Counted from the stretch's first letter, positions 1-6,718 are shown. The stretch is DNA of 10,131 nucleotides from Cryomorphaceae bacterium (GCA_003564735.1 PXEK01000138.1:1-10131), one strand, 5' to 3'. Translations and numbers: made by a program. The notes: generated by a model not told the origin, from the sequence alone.

Positions 1-414
1 TTAAATGACAGTATGGGTCGCCACGTGGCCAGCAGTGTCGTGAAATTAATGAACCAAAAAGGTCGACGTGTGGGTAATGCCCCCGTGCTTTTATTGGGTA
101 TCACGTTCAAAGAAAATTGCCCCGATATTCGAAATACAAAAATAACCGATATTTACCGTGAACTCACTGAATACGGATGTAATGTAACCATTTACGATCC
201 CTGGGCAAACGCCGATGAGGTGAAAGCGGAGTATGGAATTGATATCATTACCAAGGAGAGCGAGTTGGAAAAATCTAAATACAAAGCTATTGTGTTGGGT
301 GTGGCTCACCTTGAGTTCTCTACGTTTGATATCGATAGTTACAAAGATGGTGACGCGGTTATTTATGACGTTAAAGGGGTGTTGCCTAAAGATAAAATAG
401 ACAGACGTTTATAA
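1..414 (+). CDS. Nucleotide-sugar dehydrogenase, C-terminal part (UDP-HexNAc 6-dehydrogenase type), truncated by window edge
   Basis: This is the C-terminal end of a UDP-glucose/GDP-mannose dehydrogenase family enzyme. These enzymes oxidise C6 of a UDP-sugar to the uronic acid with two NAD+ in the cytoplasm, to feed capsule or O-antigen synthesis. The frame is open from base 1, so the gene starts outside the window. The visible 137 residues hold the end of the central helical domain and the UDP-binding C-terminal domain. The motif LLGITFKENCPDIRNTK, followed by a TIYDPWAN-type segment, is characteristic of this domain. The wording KENCPDIRN fits the TviB/WbpO/CapL branch (UDP-N-acetylgalactosamine or UDP-N-acetylglucosamine dehydrogenase) better than Ugd. 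The N-terminal Rossmann domain and the catalytic cysteine are not in view, so the exact substrate is inferred. kdsA follows 113 bases downstream on the same strand. Confidence 0.88.
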   Translation, partial: LNDSMGRHVASSVVKLMNQKGRRVGNAPVLLLGITFKENCPDIRNTKITDIYRELTEYGCNVTIYDPWANADEVKAEYGIDIITKESELEKSKYKAIVLGVAHLEFSTFDIDSYKDGDAVIYDVKGVLPKDKIDRRL

Positions 415-424
415 TACTTGCGTT

Positions 425-448
425 CGCATTTTGGTCAGAACCCCAAAC
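425..448 (+). repeat. Dispersed motif TTTTGGTCAGAACC, copy A
   Basis: TTTTGGTCAGAACCCCAAAC at 429-448 is identical over 20 bases to the minus strand of 5146-5165. Its first 14 bases recur at 10025-10038. The similarity to the third copy extends leftward through CGCAT (425-429), with a three-base insertion there. The copy lies in the 113-base gap before kdsA. That gap is relatively GC-rich and has no stop in the dehydrogenase frame from 415 to 501. I see no promoter box or terminator here. Its function is unknown; a dispersed intergenic repeat or a protein binding site are both possible. Confidence 0.5.
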
Positions 449-527
449 GCCGGTGCCGTTACTCCGCTGTTGTTCATAAACCTCAAAGGCATGGCAGGGA
501 GTAGAGTAAAGAGATAAATGAAAGTGA

Positions 528-1304
528 ATGTTGAATTTTAAAGATATACAAACAAAGCCTCTTTTTATCGCGGGGCCGTGCGTCATTGAAGACGAAAAGC
601 TGCTGAAAACCATAGCTGAAGAGTTGGTGCGTATCAAAGAGGAACATGAGGTCAATATCGTGTTCAAGGCCTCTTTTGATAAAGCCAACCGTACAGCATT
701 AAGCAGCTATCGAGGCCCCGGTATTTCGCGAGGTTTGGAAATGTTAGCTCGTGTAAAGGAGGAGTTCAAACTTCCGCTGCTCACCGATATTCATGAGGCG
801 CATCAAGCAGAAAAAGCGGCTGCGGTGGTGGACATTTTACAAATTCCCGCCTTTTTGTGCCGACAAACAGACTTGTTAAAAGCAGCCGCCGATACAGGTA
901 AAATCGTGAACATAAAAAAAGCGCAGTTTCTCTCCGGCCTTGATATGGAATACCCTCTTAATAAAGTGGTGCAAAGCGGAAATAACCAAGTAATGCTCAC
1001 CGAAAGGGGAAATATGTACGGCTACAACAACCTGGTGGTAGATTTTAGAAATATTCCCGATATGAAATCTTTCGGGTACCCCGTAATTATGGACTGTACG
1101 CACAGCGTTCAGCGTCCGGGAGGAGCAGAGGGAAAAACGGGTGGCAACCGAGAATTTGTTCCTTCTATGGCACTCGCGGCAAAGGCTTTTGGAGCCGACG
1201 GCTATTTCATCGAAACGCACCCCAATCCCGATGCAGGTAAAAGTGACGCCGCAAACATGCTCGAGTTGTCCAACTTAGAGTCGTTGATTAAATCCCTATT
1301 GTAA
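528..1304 (+). CDS. kdsA: 3-deoxy-8-phosphooctulonate synthase (Kdo-8-phosphate synthase), metal-dependent class
   Basis: This cytoplasmic enzyme condenses phosphoenolpyruvate with D-arabinose-5-phosphate to Kdo-8-phosphate, the first committed step to the Kdo of the LPS inner core. The 258 residues form one TIM barrel of the DAHP-synthase class I family, slightly shorter than E. coli KdsA. Visible motifs are IAGPC near residue 14, KASFDKANR at 47-55, RGPG at 62-65, PAFLCRQTD at 107-115 and IETHPNPD at 228-235. Cys18, His192, Glu229 and Asp240 line up, with a constant offset of seven, with the metal ligands Cys11, His185, Glu222 and Asp233 of the Aquifex enzyme. E. coli KdsA has Asn in place of the Cys, so this protein should belong to the metal-requiring class. 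The ATG at 528 leaves a normal N-terminus. The stop overlaps the kdsD start, indicating translational coupling. Confidence 0.97.
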   Translation: MLNFKDIQTKPLFIAGPCVIEDEKLLKTIAEELVRIKEEHEVNIVFKASFDKANRTALSSYRGPGISRGLEMLARVKEEFKLPLLTDIHEAHQAEKAAAVVDILQIPAFLCRQTDLLKAAADTGKIVNIKKAQFLSGLDMEYPLNKVVQSGNNQVMLTERGNMYGYNNLVVDFRNIPDMKSFGYPVIMDCTHSVQRPGGAEGKTGGNREFVPSMALAAKAFGADGYFIETHPNPDAGKSDAANMLELSNLESLIKSLL

Positions 1305-2236
1305 TGAGCTACATACAAAAGGCCGTTGACACCATAAATATCGAAATTGAAGGGCTTCAAGCAGTGAAGAACGCCATTGATTCCAATTTCGACAAAATCG
1401 TAGATGCGGTTATGAAGTGCTCGGGAAAAGTCGTAATTACCGGAATGGGAAAAAGCGGTTTAATCGGTCAAAAAATTGCCGCCACATTATCCAGTACGGG
1501 AACCGCTTCGTTTTTTATGCACCCAGGTGAGGCGCTGCACGGCGATTTAGGTATGATTTCACCCGACGATATTGTCATTCTTATCAGCTATAGCGGCGAA
1601 ACTGAAGAGTTGCTGGTACTCCTTGCCGCTTTAGAAAAACAAAAAAATACCACTTGCTCCATCACGGGTAATCCCGAGAGTACATTGGCCAAAAACACTC
1701 TTTTTCACTTAAACGGCCACGTACCCGTTGAGGCATGTCCGCTCAAGTTGGCGCCCACAGCTTCCACAACGGCAGCTCTGGCCTTGGGTGACGCTTTGGC
1801 CATGGCGCTCATGTATGCCAGAGATTTTAAGGCTGAAGATTTTGCGAAGTTCCATCCGGGAGGGAGTTTGGGCCGTAAACTCCTTGTGGAAGTGAAAGAC
1901 GTTATGCGAAGAAATGATTTGCCTTTTGTACCTGAAAATATCTCGAATACCGACTTACTCATTAAAATGAGCGAGGGTAAACTGGGATTGGCCATTATCG
2001 GTGATTCACAGAATGTTAAAGGTGTTATTACCGATGGGGATTTAAGGCGCGGAATTATAAAATACGGGTCTTTCCAAAATATGTCGCCCGTTGAGGTAAT
2101 GTCGAAAAATCCAAAAACAGTAAAGGAGAACCAAAAGCTGGTGGAGGTGGAGCAAATGATGAAAAAAGAAAAAATAACCACTATCCTCATTGAAAATAAC
2201 GCAGGTGAAATTACCGGCGTTTTTCAATTGTTTTGA
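1304..2236 (+). CDS. kdsD: D-arabinose-5-phosphate isomerase (KdsD/KpsF/GutQ family)
   Basis: This enzyme interconverts D-ribulose-5-phosphate and D-arabinose-5-phosphate, the substrate of KdsA. The 310 residues comprise a SIS domain (about 30-175) and two CBS domains (about 200-255 and 265-310). The SIS signature TGMGKSG is at 46-52 and SYSGETEE at 95-102. Lys50, Glu102, Glu143 and His184 correspond, with a constant offset of nine, to the E. coli KdsD catalytic residues Lys59, Glu111, Glu152 and His193. The start ATG shares its A with the kdsA stop (TAATG), so the two are almost certainly one operon and coupled in translation. The protein is about 18 residues shorter than E. coli KdsD. It stops right after GVFQLF, where the family usually continues with a short His/Tyr-Asp-Leu tail (see findings). 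The CBS pair suggests allosteric or structural control. Confidence 0.95.
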   Translation: MSYIQKAVDTINIEIEGLQAVKNAIDSNFDKIVDAVMKCSGKVVITGMGKSGLIGQKIAATLSSTGTASFFMHPGEALHGDLGMISPDDIVILISYSGETEELLVLLAALEKQKNTTCSITGNPESTLAKNTLFHLNGHVPVEACPLKLAPTASTTAALALGDALAMALMYARDFKAEDFAKFHPGGSLGRKLLVEVKDVMRRNDLPFVPENISNTDLLIKMSEGKLGLAIIGDSQNVKGVITDGDLRRGIIKYGSFQNMSPVEVMSKNPKTVKENQKLVEVEQMMKKEKITTILIENNAGEITGVFQLF

Positions 2237-2239
2237 TTT

Positions 2240-2267
2240 CTCAATTCTATATTTTTTTAGAAATGAG
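2240..2267. repeat. Imperfect inverted repeat between kdsD and rfbB
   Basis: CTCAATTCT (2240-2248) and AGAAATGAG (2259-2267) can pair over nine positions with one mismatch, around a T-rich 10-base loop. The stem is A/T-rich and no T run follows it, so it is not a typical intrinsic terminator. It may be a weak attenuator or an mRNA-stability element between kdsD and rfbB. The remaining 56-base gap shows no exact -7 box, which favours continued transcription into rfbB. Confidence 0.3.
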
Positions 2268-2292
2268 GGAGATTATTTAAAAACAGCAAACC

Positions 2293-3351
2293 ATGACTAA
2301 GAAAAAAAATATACTTATTACAGGAGGTGCCGGTTTTATCGGTTCTCATGTTGTGCGACTTTTCATAAATGAATACCCCGAATATAAAATCGTTAATTTC
2401 GACGCGCTAACCTACGCCGGTAATCTCGAAAATTTGACCGATGTTGAAAATGCAGAAAATTACACCTTTGTAAAAGGGGATATTACCTCTGTAAAAGATG
2501 TACAGCGTGTTTTTGAAGATTACAACATCACCGATGTAGTTCATTTGGCTGCCGAAAGTCACGTTGACAGATCCATTTCAGACCCTTCCGCTTTTGTAAA
2601 AACCAACGTAAACGGTACGGTAAACTTACTGAATGCAGCGGTAGAACACTGGAAAGACGCTTATGATGAACATCTGTTTTATCACGTTTCAACAGATGAG
2701 GTTTACGGCTCACTCGGGGAAACGGGACTCTTTACAGAGGAAACTCCGTACGACCCTAAATCGCCGTACTCTGCTTCAAAGGCGGCTTCAGACCATTTTG
2801 TTAGAGCGTACCATAATACTTACGGATTAAAAACTGTCATCAGCAATTGCTCAAATAACTACGGCCCTAACCAGTTTCCTGAAAAACTGATTCCGTTATT
2901 GATTAATAACATCAAAAACAACAAGCCGCTTCCCGTTTATGGTAAAGGATTGAACGTGAGAGATTGGCTTTATGTGAAAGACCACGCCACAGCCATTAGA
3001 ATTGTGTTTGAAAACGGAAAAAAAGGTGAAACCTACAATATTGGCGGTCATAATGAATGGCGAAATATCGATATAGTTGAACTGGTGTGCGACCTCACCG
3101 ATGCAAAACTGAACCGAGAAAAAGGGAAATCTCGCGAGTTGATTACTTACGTAAAAGACAGGGCGGGACACGATATGCGCTACGCCATTGACGCGACAAA
3201 AATTGAACGTGAATTGGGATGGAAGCCCTCATTGCGTTTTGAAGAAGGCATAGAAATTACCATCGAATGGTATTTAAAAAATACGCGCTGGCTTGAACGG
3301 GTTACCTCGGGGGATTATCTCGCTTATTACGAAGAACAATACAGCCGATAG
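2293..3351 (+). CDS. rfbB: dTDP-glucose 4,6-dehydratase
   Basis: RfbB (RmlB) converts dTDP-D-glucose to dTDP-4-keto-6-deoxy-D-glucose with bound NAD+. This is the entry step to dTDP-L-rhamnose and other deoxysugars of O-antigen or capsule. The 352 residues match the usual length of an extended short-chain dehydrogenase. The NAD-binding GGAGFIGSH is at 11-19. The diagnostic STDEVYG at 133-139 carries Thr134, Asp135 and Glu136. The catalytic YSASK is at 159-163, with NNYGPNQFPEKLIPL following. The Asp-Glu pair separates true 4,6-dehydratases from UDP-glucose epimerases. The start ATG is preceded by an A-rich stretch and no Shine-Dalgarno sequence, as is usual in Bacteroidota. It lies 56 bases after kdsD on the same strand, in the same sugar-precursor cluster. 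The partner genes rfbA, rfbC and rfbD are not in the window. Confidence 0.96.
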   Translation: MTKKKNILITGGAGFIGSHVVRLFINEYPEYKIVNFDALTYAGNLENLTDVENAENYTFVKGDITSVKDVQRVFEDYNITDVVHLAAESHVDRSISDPSAFVKTNVNGTVNLLNAAVEHWKDAYDEHLFYHVSTDEVYGSLGETGLFTEETPYDPKSPYSASKAASDHFVRAYHNTYGLKTVISNCSNNYGPNQFPEKLIPLLINNIKNNKPLPVYGKGLNVRDWLYVKDHATAIRIVFENGKKGETYNIGGHNEWRNIDIVELVCDLTDAKLNREKGKSRELITYVKDRAGHDMRYAIDATKIERELGWKPSLRFEEGIEITIEWYLKNTRWLERVTSGDYLAYYEEQYSR

Positions 3352-3386
3352 TCACGTTCGCTAAAGGTCGGTTGCGTTTCAATACC

Positions 3387-3394
3387 TAATTTTG
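3387..3394 (+). promoter_or_regulatory. -7 box of a Bacteroidota promoter for mnmE
   Basis: TAATTTTG fits the Bacteroidota -7 consensus TAnnTTTG exactly. It ends only four bases before the mnmE ATG, so the transcript would begin at or next to the start codon. I do not see a -33 TTG at the usual 17-23 base spacing; the nearest TTG (3372-3374) is 12 bases away. Confidence 0.55.
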
Positions 3395-3398
3395 CATC

Positions 3399-4784
3399 AT
3401 GCAATTTAATCACAGTGATACCATTTGTGCTTTGGCAACCCCGGCCGGGCAGGGTGCTATAGCCGTTATTCGTATTTCGGGTAGTAAAGCCATAGAAATT
3501 GTCAATTCTGTTTTTAAGGGGAAAGACCTGCTATCCGTAGCTCCCAATACCATACACTTTGGAACCGTGAATGACGGCGAAACAATTCTAGATGAGGTAT
3601 TGGTATCGATATTTAAGGCACCCAAATCCTACACCGGTGAAAATGTGGTTGAAATTTCATGTCACGGCTCCCCATATATTAAACAGGCTATGGTCAATTT
3701 ACTCATTGAAAAAGGTTGTAGAAGTGCCGAGCCGGGGGAGTTTACCCAACGTGCCTTTCTCAATCAAAAAATGGATTTGAGTAGGGCAGAGGCCGTTGCA
3801 GATTTAATTGCCGGTGAAAGTGAAAGCGCACACCGACTGGCAGTGGCACAAATGCGGGGTGATTTTGCCGGCGAGATACAAGCCCTTCGTGAACAGCTCA
3901 TAAAATTTGCATCTTTACTCGAGCTCGAACTCGATTTTAGTGAAGAAGATGTTGAGTTTGCCGACCGAAAAGAGCTGGAAGAACTTCTCCTCACCGTACA
4001 TAAAGCCAATCAAAAGCTCATTGAAAGTTTTAGAGTAGGAAACGTAATTAAGGAAGGCGTTCCCGTGGTTATTGCCGGTAAACCCAACGCCGGTAAGTCA
4101 ACATTACTCAACCGCTTATTGAAAGAAGATCGCGCTATTGTATCTTCCATTGAAGGAACCACGCGTGATGCCATAGAGGATACCGCAGTTATTGGCGGAA
4201 TCACGTTTAGATTTATCGATACTGCCGGAATAAGAAAAGCAAAAGATGAAATCGAAGCCATTGGTATTGAAAAAACGATGGCGAAAATGAAATCGGCGTC
4301 AATAGTAATCTACCTTTTCGATTTAAATTCCATGTCTCCAAGTGAGCTCAAGTCCATATATTCTGAATTGTCAGCCTCCGCAGAGGAAAACAACGTTCTT
4401 TTGATTTTGGCCGCCAACAAAATCGATTTGTTTAAAGGTGGAAAACCTGAGGAAAAATTCGCCGGATATGACGATATGTTTTTTCTTTCGGCATTGAGTA
4501 ACGAGGGCATTGAAAAAATGGAGGAAAGATTGGTGTCGCTCATTGAAACGCGTCGAGTGAACTCCGGTGATGTTGTGGTTAGCAATAGTCGGCATTTTGA
4601 CGCCCTCACCAAGGCAGATGAAGCGGTGATGAATGCATTGAATGCTTTAAAAACCGGTATTACGGGAGACTTCGTGGCCATGGACATACGTCAGGCCTTG
4701 CATTATCTGGGGCTTATATCGGGCCAAGTTACAACAGATGACCTACTTGATAATATTTTTTCGAATTTTTGCATCGGCAAATAA
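3399..4784 (+). CDS. mnmE: tRNA uridine-5-carboxymethylaminomethyl modification GTPase MnmE (TrmE)
   Basis: With MnmG (GidA), MnmE installs the cmnm5 group on U34 of tRNAs reading split codon boxes, using a tetrahydrofolate derivative and K+-stimulated GTP hydrolysis. The 461 residues are the full family length. An N-terminal tetrahydrofolate-binding domain (about 1-120) opens with DTICALATPAGQGAIAVIRISG. A helical domain is interrupted by the G domain, which has the P-loop GKPNAGKST at 227-235, a GTTRD switch region, DTAG, and NKID. The C-terminal FCIGK (Cys458) is the family's CxGK motif. The start ATG at 3399 gives the normal N-terminus just before the conserved DTI. A -7 box sits immediately upstream, so it is probably transcribed on its own and not from the rfbB operon. 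It converges with the next gene, with 12 bases between the stops and no visible terminator. Confidence 0.97.
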   Translation: MQFNHSDTICALATPAGQGAIAVIRISGSKAIEIVNSVFKGKDLLSVAPNTIHFGTVNDGETILDEVLVSIFKAPKSYTGENVVEISCHGSPYIKQAMVNLLIEKGCRSAEPGEFTQRAFLNQKMDLSRAEAVADLIAGESESAHRLAVAQMRGDFAGEIQALREQLIKFASLLELELDFSEEDVEFADRKELEELLLTVHKANQKLIESFRVGNVIKEGVPVVIAGKPNAGKSTLLNRLLKEDRAIVSSIEGTTRDAIEDTAVIGGITFRFIDTAGIRKAKDEIEAIGIEKTMAKMKSASIVIYLFDLNSMSPSELKSIYSELSASAEENNVLLILAANKIDLFKGGKPEEKFAGYDDMFFLSALSNEGIEKMEERLVSLIETRRVNSGDVVVSNSRHFDALTKADEAVMNALNALKTGITGDFVAMDIRQALHYLGLISGQVTTDDLLDNIFSNFCIGK

Positions 4785-4796
4785 GGTTCAAATAGG

Positions 4797-5204
4797 TTAA
4801 ATCACCTCTTGCATAAAAAAGTACACCACTGCCACTTGCTTTTTGTTTTGGGAACGGGAGCGTCCTAAAAGTTGCCCCGAGGCGTTACGCACATCACCAT
4901 TGTCTTGGATACGCCCCAGAAGGCGTCCGCTAGAGTTTCTAACCTCTTCATTTTTCAATCGCCCCAAGAGTTGCCCTGAAGCGGTTCTGAATTCATCGCC
5001 GGAAACCCTAAGCTTCAGTGCTCCTGAAGCATCTCTTACCGTTCCGTCGTTACCCACTCTGTAAATCAATTTGCCGCTTGAATCTCTATATTCAGACCCT
5101 GAAAACCGCCCAATCAGTTCACCGGAGGCATTTCGTAATTCCTGGGTTTGGGGTTCTGACCAAAAAAATAAAACTAAAACTACAAGACACAGATATTTTT
5201 TCAT
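4797..5204 (-). CDS. Small secreted repeat protein, resembles the 5-fold beta-flower family of Bacteroidota
   Basis: The 135-residue protein has an N-terminal signal peptide: MKK, then a hydrophobic stretch from about 4 to 15. A likely cleavage site lies near residues 16-21, and I see no lipobox cysteine there. Six tandem repeats of 16-17 residues follow (22-37, 38-54, 55-70, 71-86, 87-103, 104-120). Each fits the pattern x-[VLYF]-R-[NDT]-[AS]-S-G-x-L-[ILK]-x-R. A short hydrophobic tail, VAVVYFF, ends the protein. Repeated V-R-N-x-S-G units with a final aromatic tail are what I recall of the small Bacteroidota proteins named 5-fold beta-flower protein. That assignment is from memory and unverified, and their function is unknown. 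The gene lies 30 bases after the aldehyde dehydrogenase on the same strand, perhaps co-transcribed. A variant -7 box (5219-5227) could also serve it. Confidence 0.8.
   Translation of the reverse strand: MKKYLCLVVLVLFFWSEPQTQELRNASGELIGRFSGSEYRDSSGKLIYRVGNDGTVRDASGALKLRVSGDEFRTASGQLLGRLKNEEVRNSSGRLLGRIQDNGDVRNASGQLLGRSRSQNKKQVAVVYFFMQEVI
5146..5165 (-). repeat. Dispersed motif TTTTGGTCAGAACC, copy B (inside a coding region)
   Basis: Read on the minus strand, this is TTTTGGTCAGAACCCCAAAC, identical to 429-448. It lies in the 5' part of the repeat-protein gene and encodes FWSEPQT, the end of the signal peptide and the probable cleavage site. The surrounding sequence is not similar to copy A, so the identity is limited to exactly these 20 bases. 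Confidence 0.5.
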
Positions 5205-5218
5205 GGCAATATTTAGTT

Positions 5219-5227
5219 CAAAGATTA
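5219..5227 (-). promoter_or_regulatory. Possible variant -7 box for the repeat protein
   Basis: On the minus strand this reads TAATCTTTG, a TAnnTTTG-like box with three instead of two bases between TA and TTTG. It lies 14 bases before the ATG of the repeat protein, in the 30-base gap after the aldehyde dehydrogenase stop. It is weak, and read-through from the dehydrogenase is equally likely. Confidence 0.25.
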
Positions 5228-5234
5228 TACCGAT

Positions 5235-6593
5235 TTAATCGATGTATACGGTTTGAATGTTGGCAAATTCGTAATAGCCGTTTGAGGAAAGTTCCCTGCC
5301 GTAGCCTGAGTGCTTGGTGCCGCCAAACGGTAAACGCGGATCAGATTTCACTATTTCATTGAAAAATACCGCACCGTCTTGAATTTGCGTGGTCAAATGT
5401 TGATGCTCCTCGGGATAAGCACAAAATATGCTTACGCCGAGTCCGTAAGGCGATTGATTGGCCAAATCAACGGCCTCGTCAATAGTTGAAAATGTCGTAA
5501 TGCAGGCGAGCGGACCAAAAGTTTCCTCGTCAAATGCCGGCATGCCGGGCTTCACGTTGCATAAAACCCCCGGGCTGAACTTTGCCCCGGTAAGTTTCGC
5601 GGGAACTTGAACTGTAGCTCCTTGTTCAATGCTTTTTTGGTATTGGGAGTACAATTCCTCAGCCAAATCAACACGGGCCATGGGCCCTATGAATGTATCT
5701 TTCAGTTCAGGGTTTCCTACTTGAAAGGTTTCAACCTTTTGCTTGAGTAGTTTGGTGAACGACTTTTCTATTTTTTCATGAACCAGAATCCTCTTAGCGG
5801 CTATGCAACTTTGTCCGGTGTTTTGAAATCTGCCGGTTACCGCTTTATCTACCGCATCATTTAAGTCGGCATCGGGTAACACAATGAACGGATTGCTCCC
5901 ACCGAGTTCCAATACTGTTTTTTTGAGGTGTTTTCCGGCAAGAGCGGCAACGGCGCGTCCGGCTTTCGTACTTCCCGTAACACTTACTCCGCAAATATGG
6001 GGATGAGCAATAACTTCCTCAGTGTGTTTTGTGTCGATAGGTAAATTCTTGAAGTAATGCTTGGGGAATCCGCTTTTGACAAATATTTCTTCAATCAGTT
6101 TTGCACAGCCTTGCACATTGGGAGCGTGCTTAAGTATCAAGCTGTTTCCCAACGCAGCGGATGGCGCGGCAACGCGGAACACCTGCCAAAACGGATAATT
6201 CCAAGGCATAATCATGAAAACCGCGCCTTGAGGAGACGCTCTTACAAAAGAATCAGAGGCGTCTGAAACGATTACTCGGGGTTCTGAAAGCTCTGCAACT
6301 TCCTTGGCGTAATATTCGCACAGCCAAGCGCATTTTTCTATTTCGGCAATTCCCTGTTTTACGGGTTTTCCCATTTCGCGCGCCATGAGGAGAGCCGCTT
6401 TTTCTTTTACATTTTTGAGTTCTGTTGCCAGCCTCGACAGTAATGCCGCTTTATCATTGACGATAAATTCTTTATAGCGTACATACGCATCTCGGTTGAC
6501 GTTGATTTCGCCGTTGATTTGATCGGCATTGATACCGAGAAACTCACCCGTTTTTTCTTCCGTAAAGGGATTTATACTTTTAAATACGTCCAT
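5235..6593 (-). CDS. NAD(P)-dependent aldehyde dehydrogenase, succinate-semialdehyde dehydrogenase type
   Basis: This soluble dehydrogenase oxidises an aldehyde to the acid through a thiohemiacetal on cysteine. Its sequence is closest to short GabD-type succinate-semialdehyde dehydrogenases. I chose the ATG at 6591-6593, giving 452 residues, because the longer frame begins with a TTG inside the promoter box. The N-terminus INPFTEEKTGE at 7-17 is typical. Visible landmarks are PWNYP at 130-134 with Asn132, the cofactor-site motif TGSTKAGRAVA at 206-216, the general base Glu229 in ELGGSNPF, and the nucleophile Cys263 in GQSCIAAKR. Near the C-terminus, EETFGPL and PFGGTKHSGYGRE are the usual late ALDH motifs. 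The length and the stretch AALAGKHLKKTVLELGG resemble mycobacterial GabD1-like enzymes. Substrate and cofactor preference cannot be fixed from sequence alone. No GABA transaminase is nearby. Confidence 0.93.
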   Translation of the reverse strand: MDVFKSINPFTEEKTGEFLGINADQINGEINVNRDAYVRYKEFIVNDKAALLSRLATELKNVKEKAALLMAREMGKPVKQGIAEIEKCAWLCEYYAKEVAELSEPRVIVSDASDSFVRASPQGAVFMIMPWNYPFWQVFRVAAPSAALGNSLILKHAPNVQGCAKLIEEIFVKSGFPKHYFKNLPIDTKHTEEVIAHPHICGVSVTGSTKAGRAVAALAGKHLKKTVLELGGSNPFIVLPDADLNDAVDKAVTGRFQNTGQSCIAAKRILVHEKIEKSFTKLLKQKVETFQVGNPELKDTFIGPMARVDLAEELYSQYQKSIEQGATVQVPAKLTGAKFSPGVLCNVKPGMPAFDEETFGPLACITTFSTIDEAVDLANQSPYGLGVSIFCAYPEEHQHLTTQIQDGAVFFNEIVKSDPRLPFGGTKHSGYGRELSSNGYYEFANIQTVYID

Positions 6594-6617
6594 TGAAAAG
6601 TGTTTTTTCGGTTTTGT

Positions 6618-6625
6618 CAAATATA
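6618..6625 (-). promoter_or_regulatory. -7 box for the aldehyde dehydrogenase
   Basis: The minus strand reads TATATTTG, an exact TAnnTTTG, 24 bases before the ATG at 6593. No clear -33 TTG is seen at the usual distance. The box overlaps the TTG that would be the alternative upstream start, which argues for the ATG start. Confidence 0.55.
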
Positions 6626-6718
6626 AGAAAAGATATGGAGAAGACGATTATGCGATTTACTTGATTAATGACGGCCGGTGAAGGTGTTGATATAATGTTT
6701 ACATGCCTCTAAAATCCA

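Noticed and set aside
386..688. Minus-strand frame of 100 codons over the kdsA start
   Set aside because: It is mostly antisense to kdsA, with low-complexity serine-rich content and no promoter.
2231..2255. Promoter for rfbB formed by TTTTG and TATATTTT
   Set aside because: The -7 candidate lacks the final G and the spacing is only 12 bases; read-through from kdsD is simpler.
3764..4687. Several long minus-strand frames inside mnmE
   Set aside because: They are shadows of a highly conserved gene, and their serine-rich composition is typical of antisense frames.
4797..5204. Possible CRISPR-like or DNA-level tandem repeat in the repeat-protein gene
   Set aside because: The periodicity is at protein level, with varied codons between units. 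There are no identical repeats with unique spacers.
6594..6620. TTG start extending the aldehyde dehydrogenase by nine residues
   Set aside because: The TTG is part of the TATATTTG promoter box, so it would lie upstream of the transcript.
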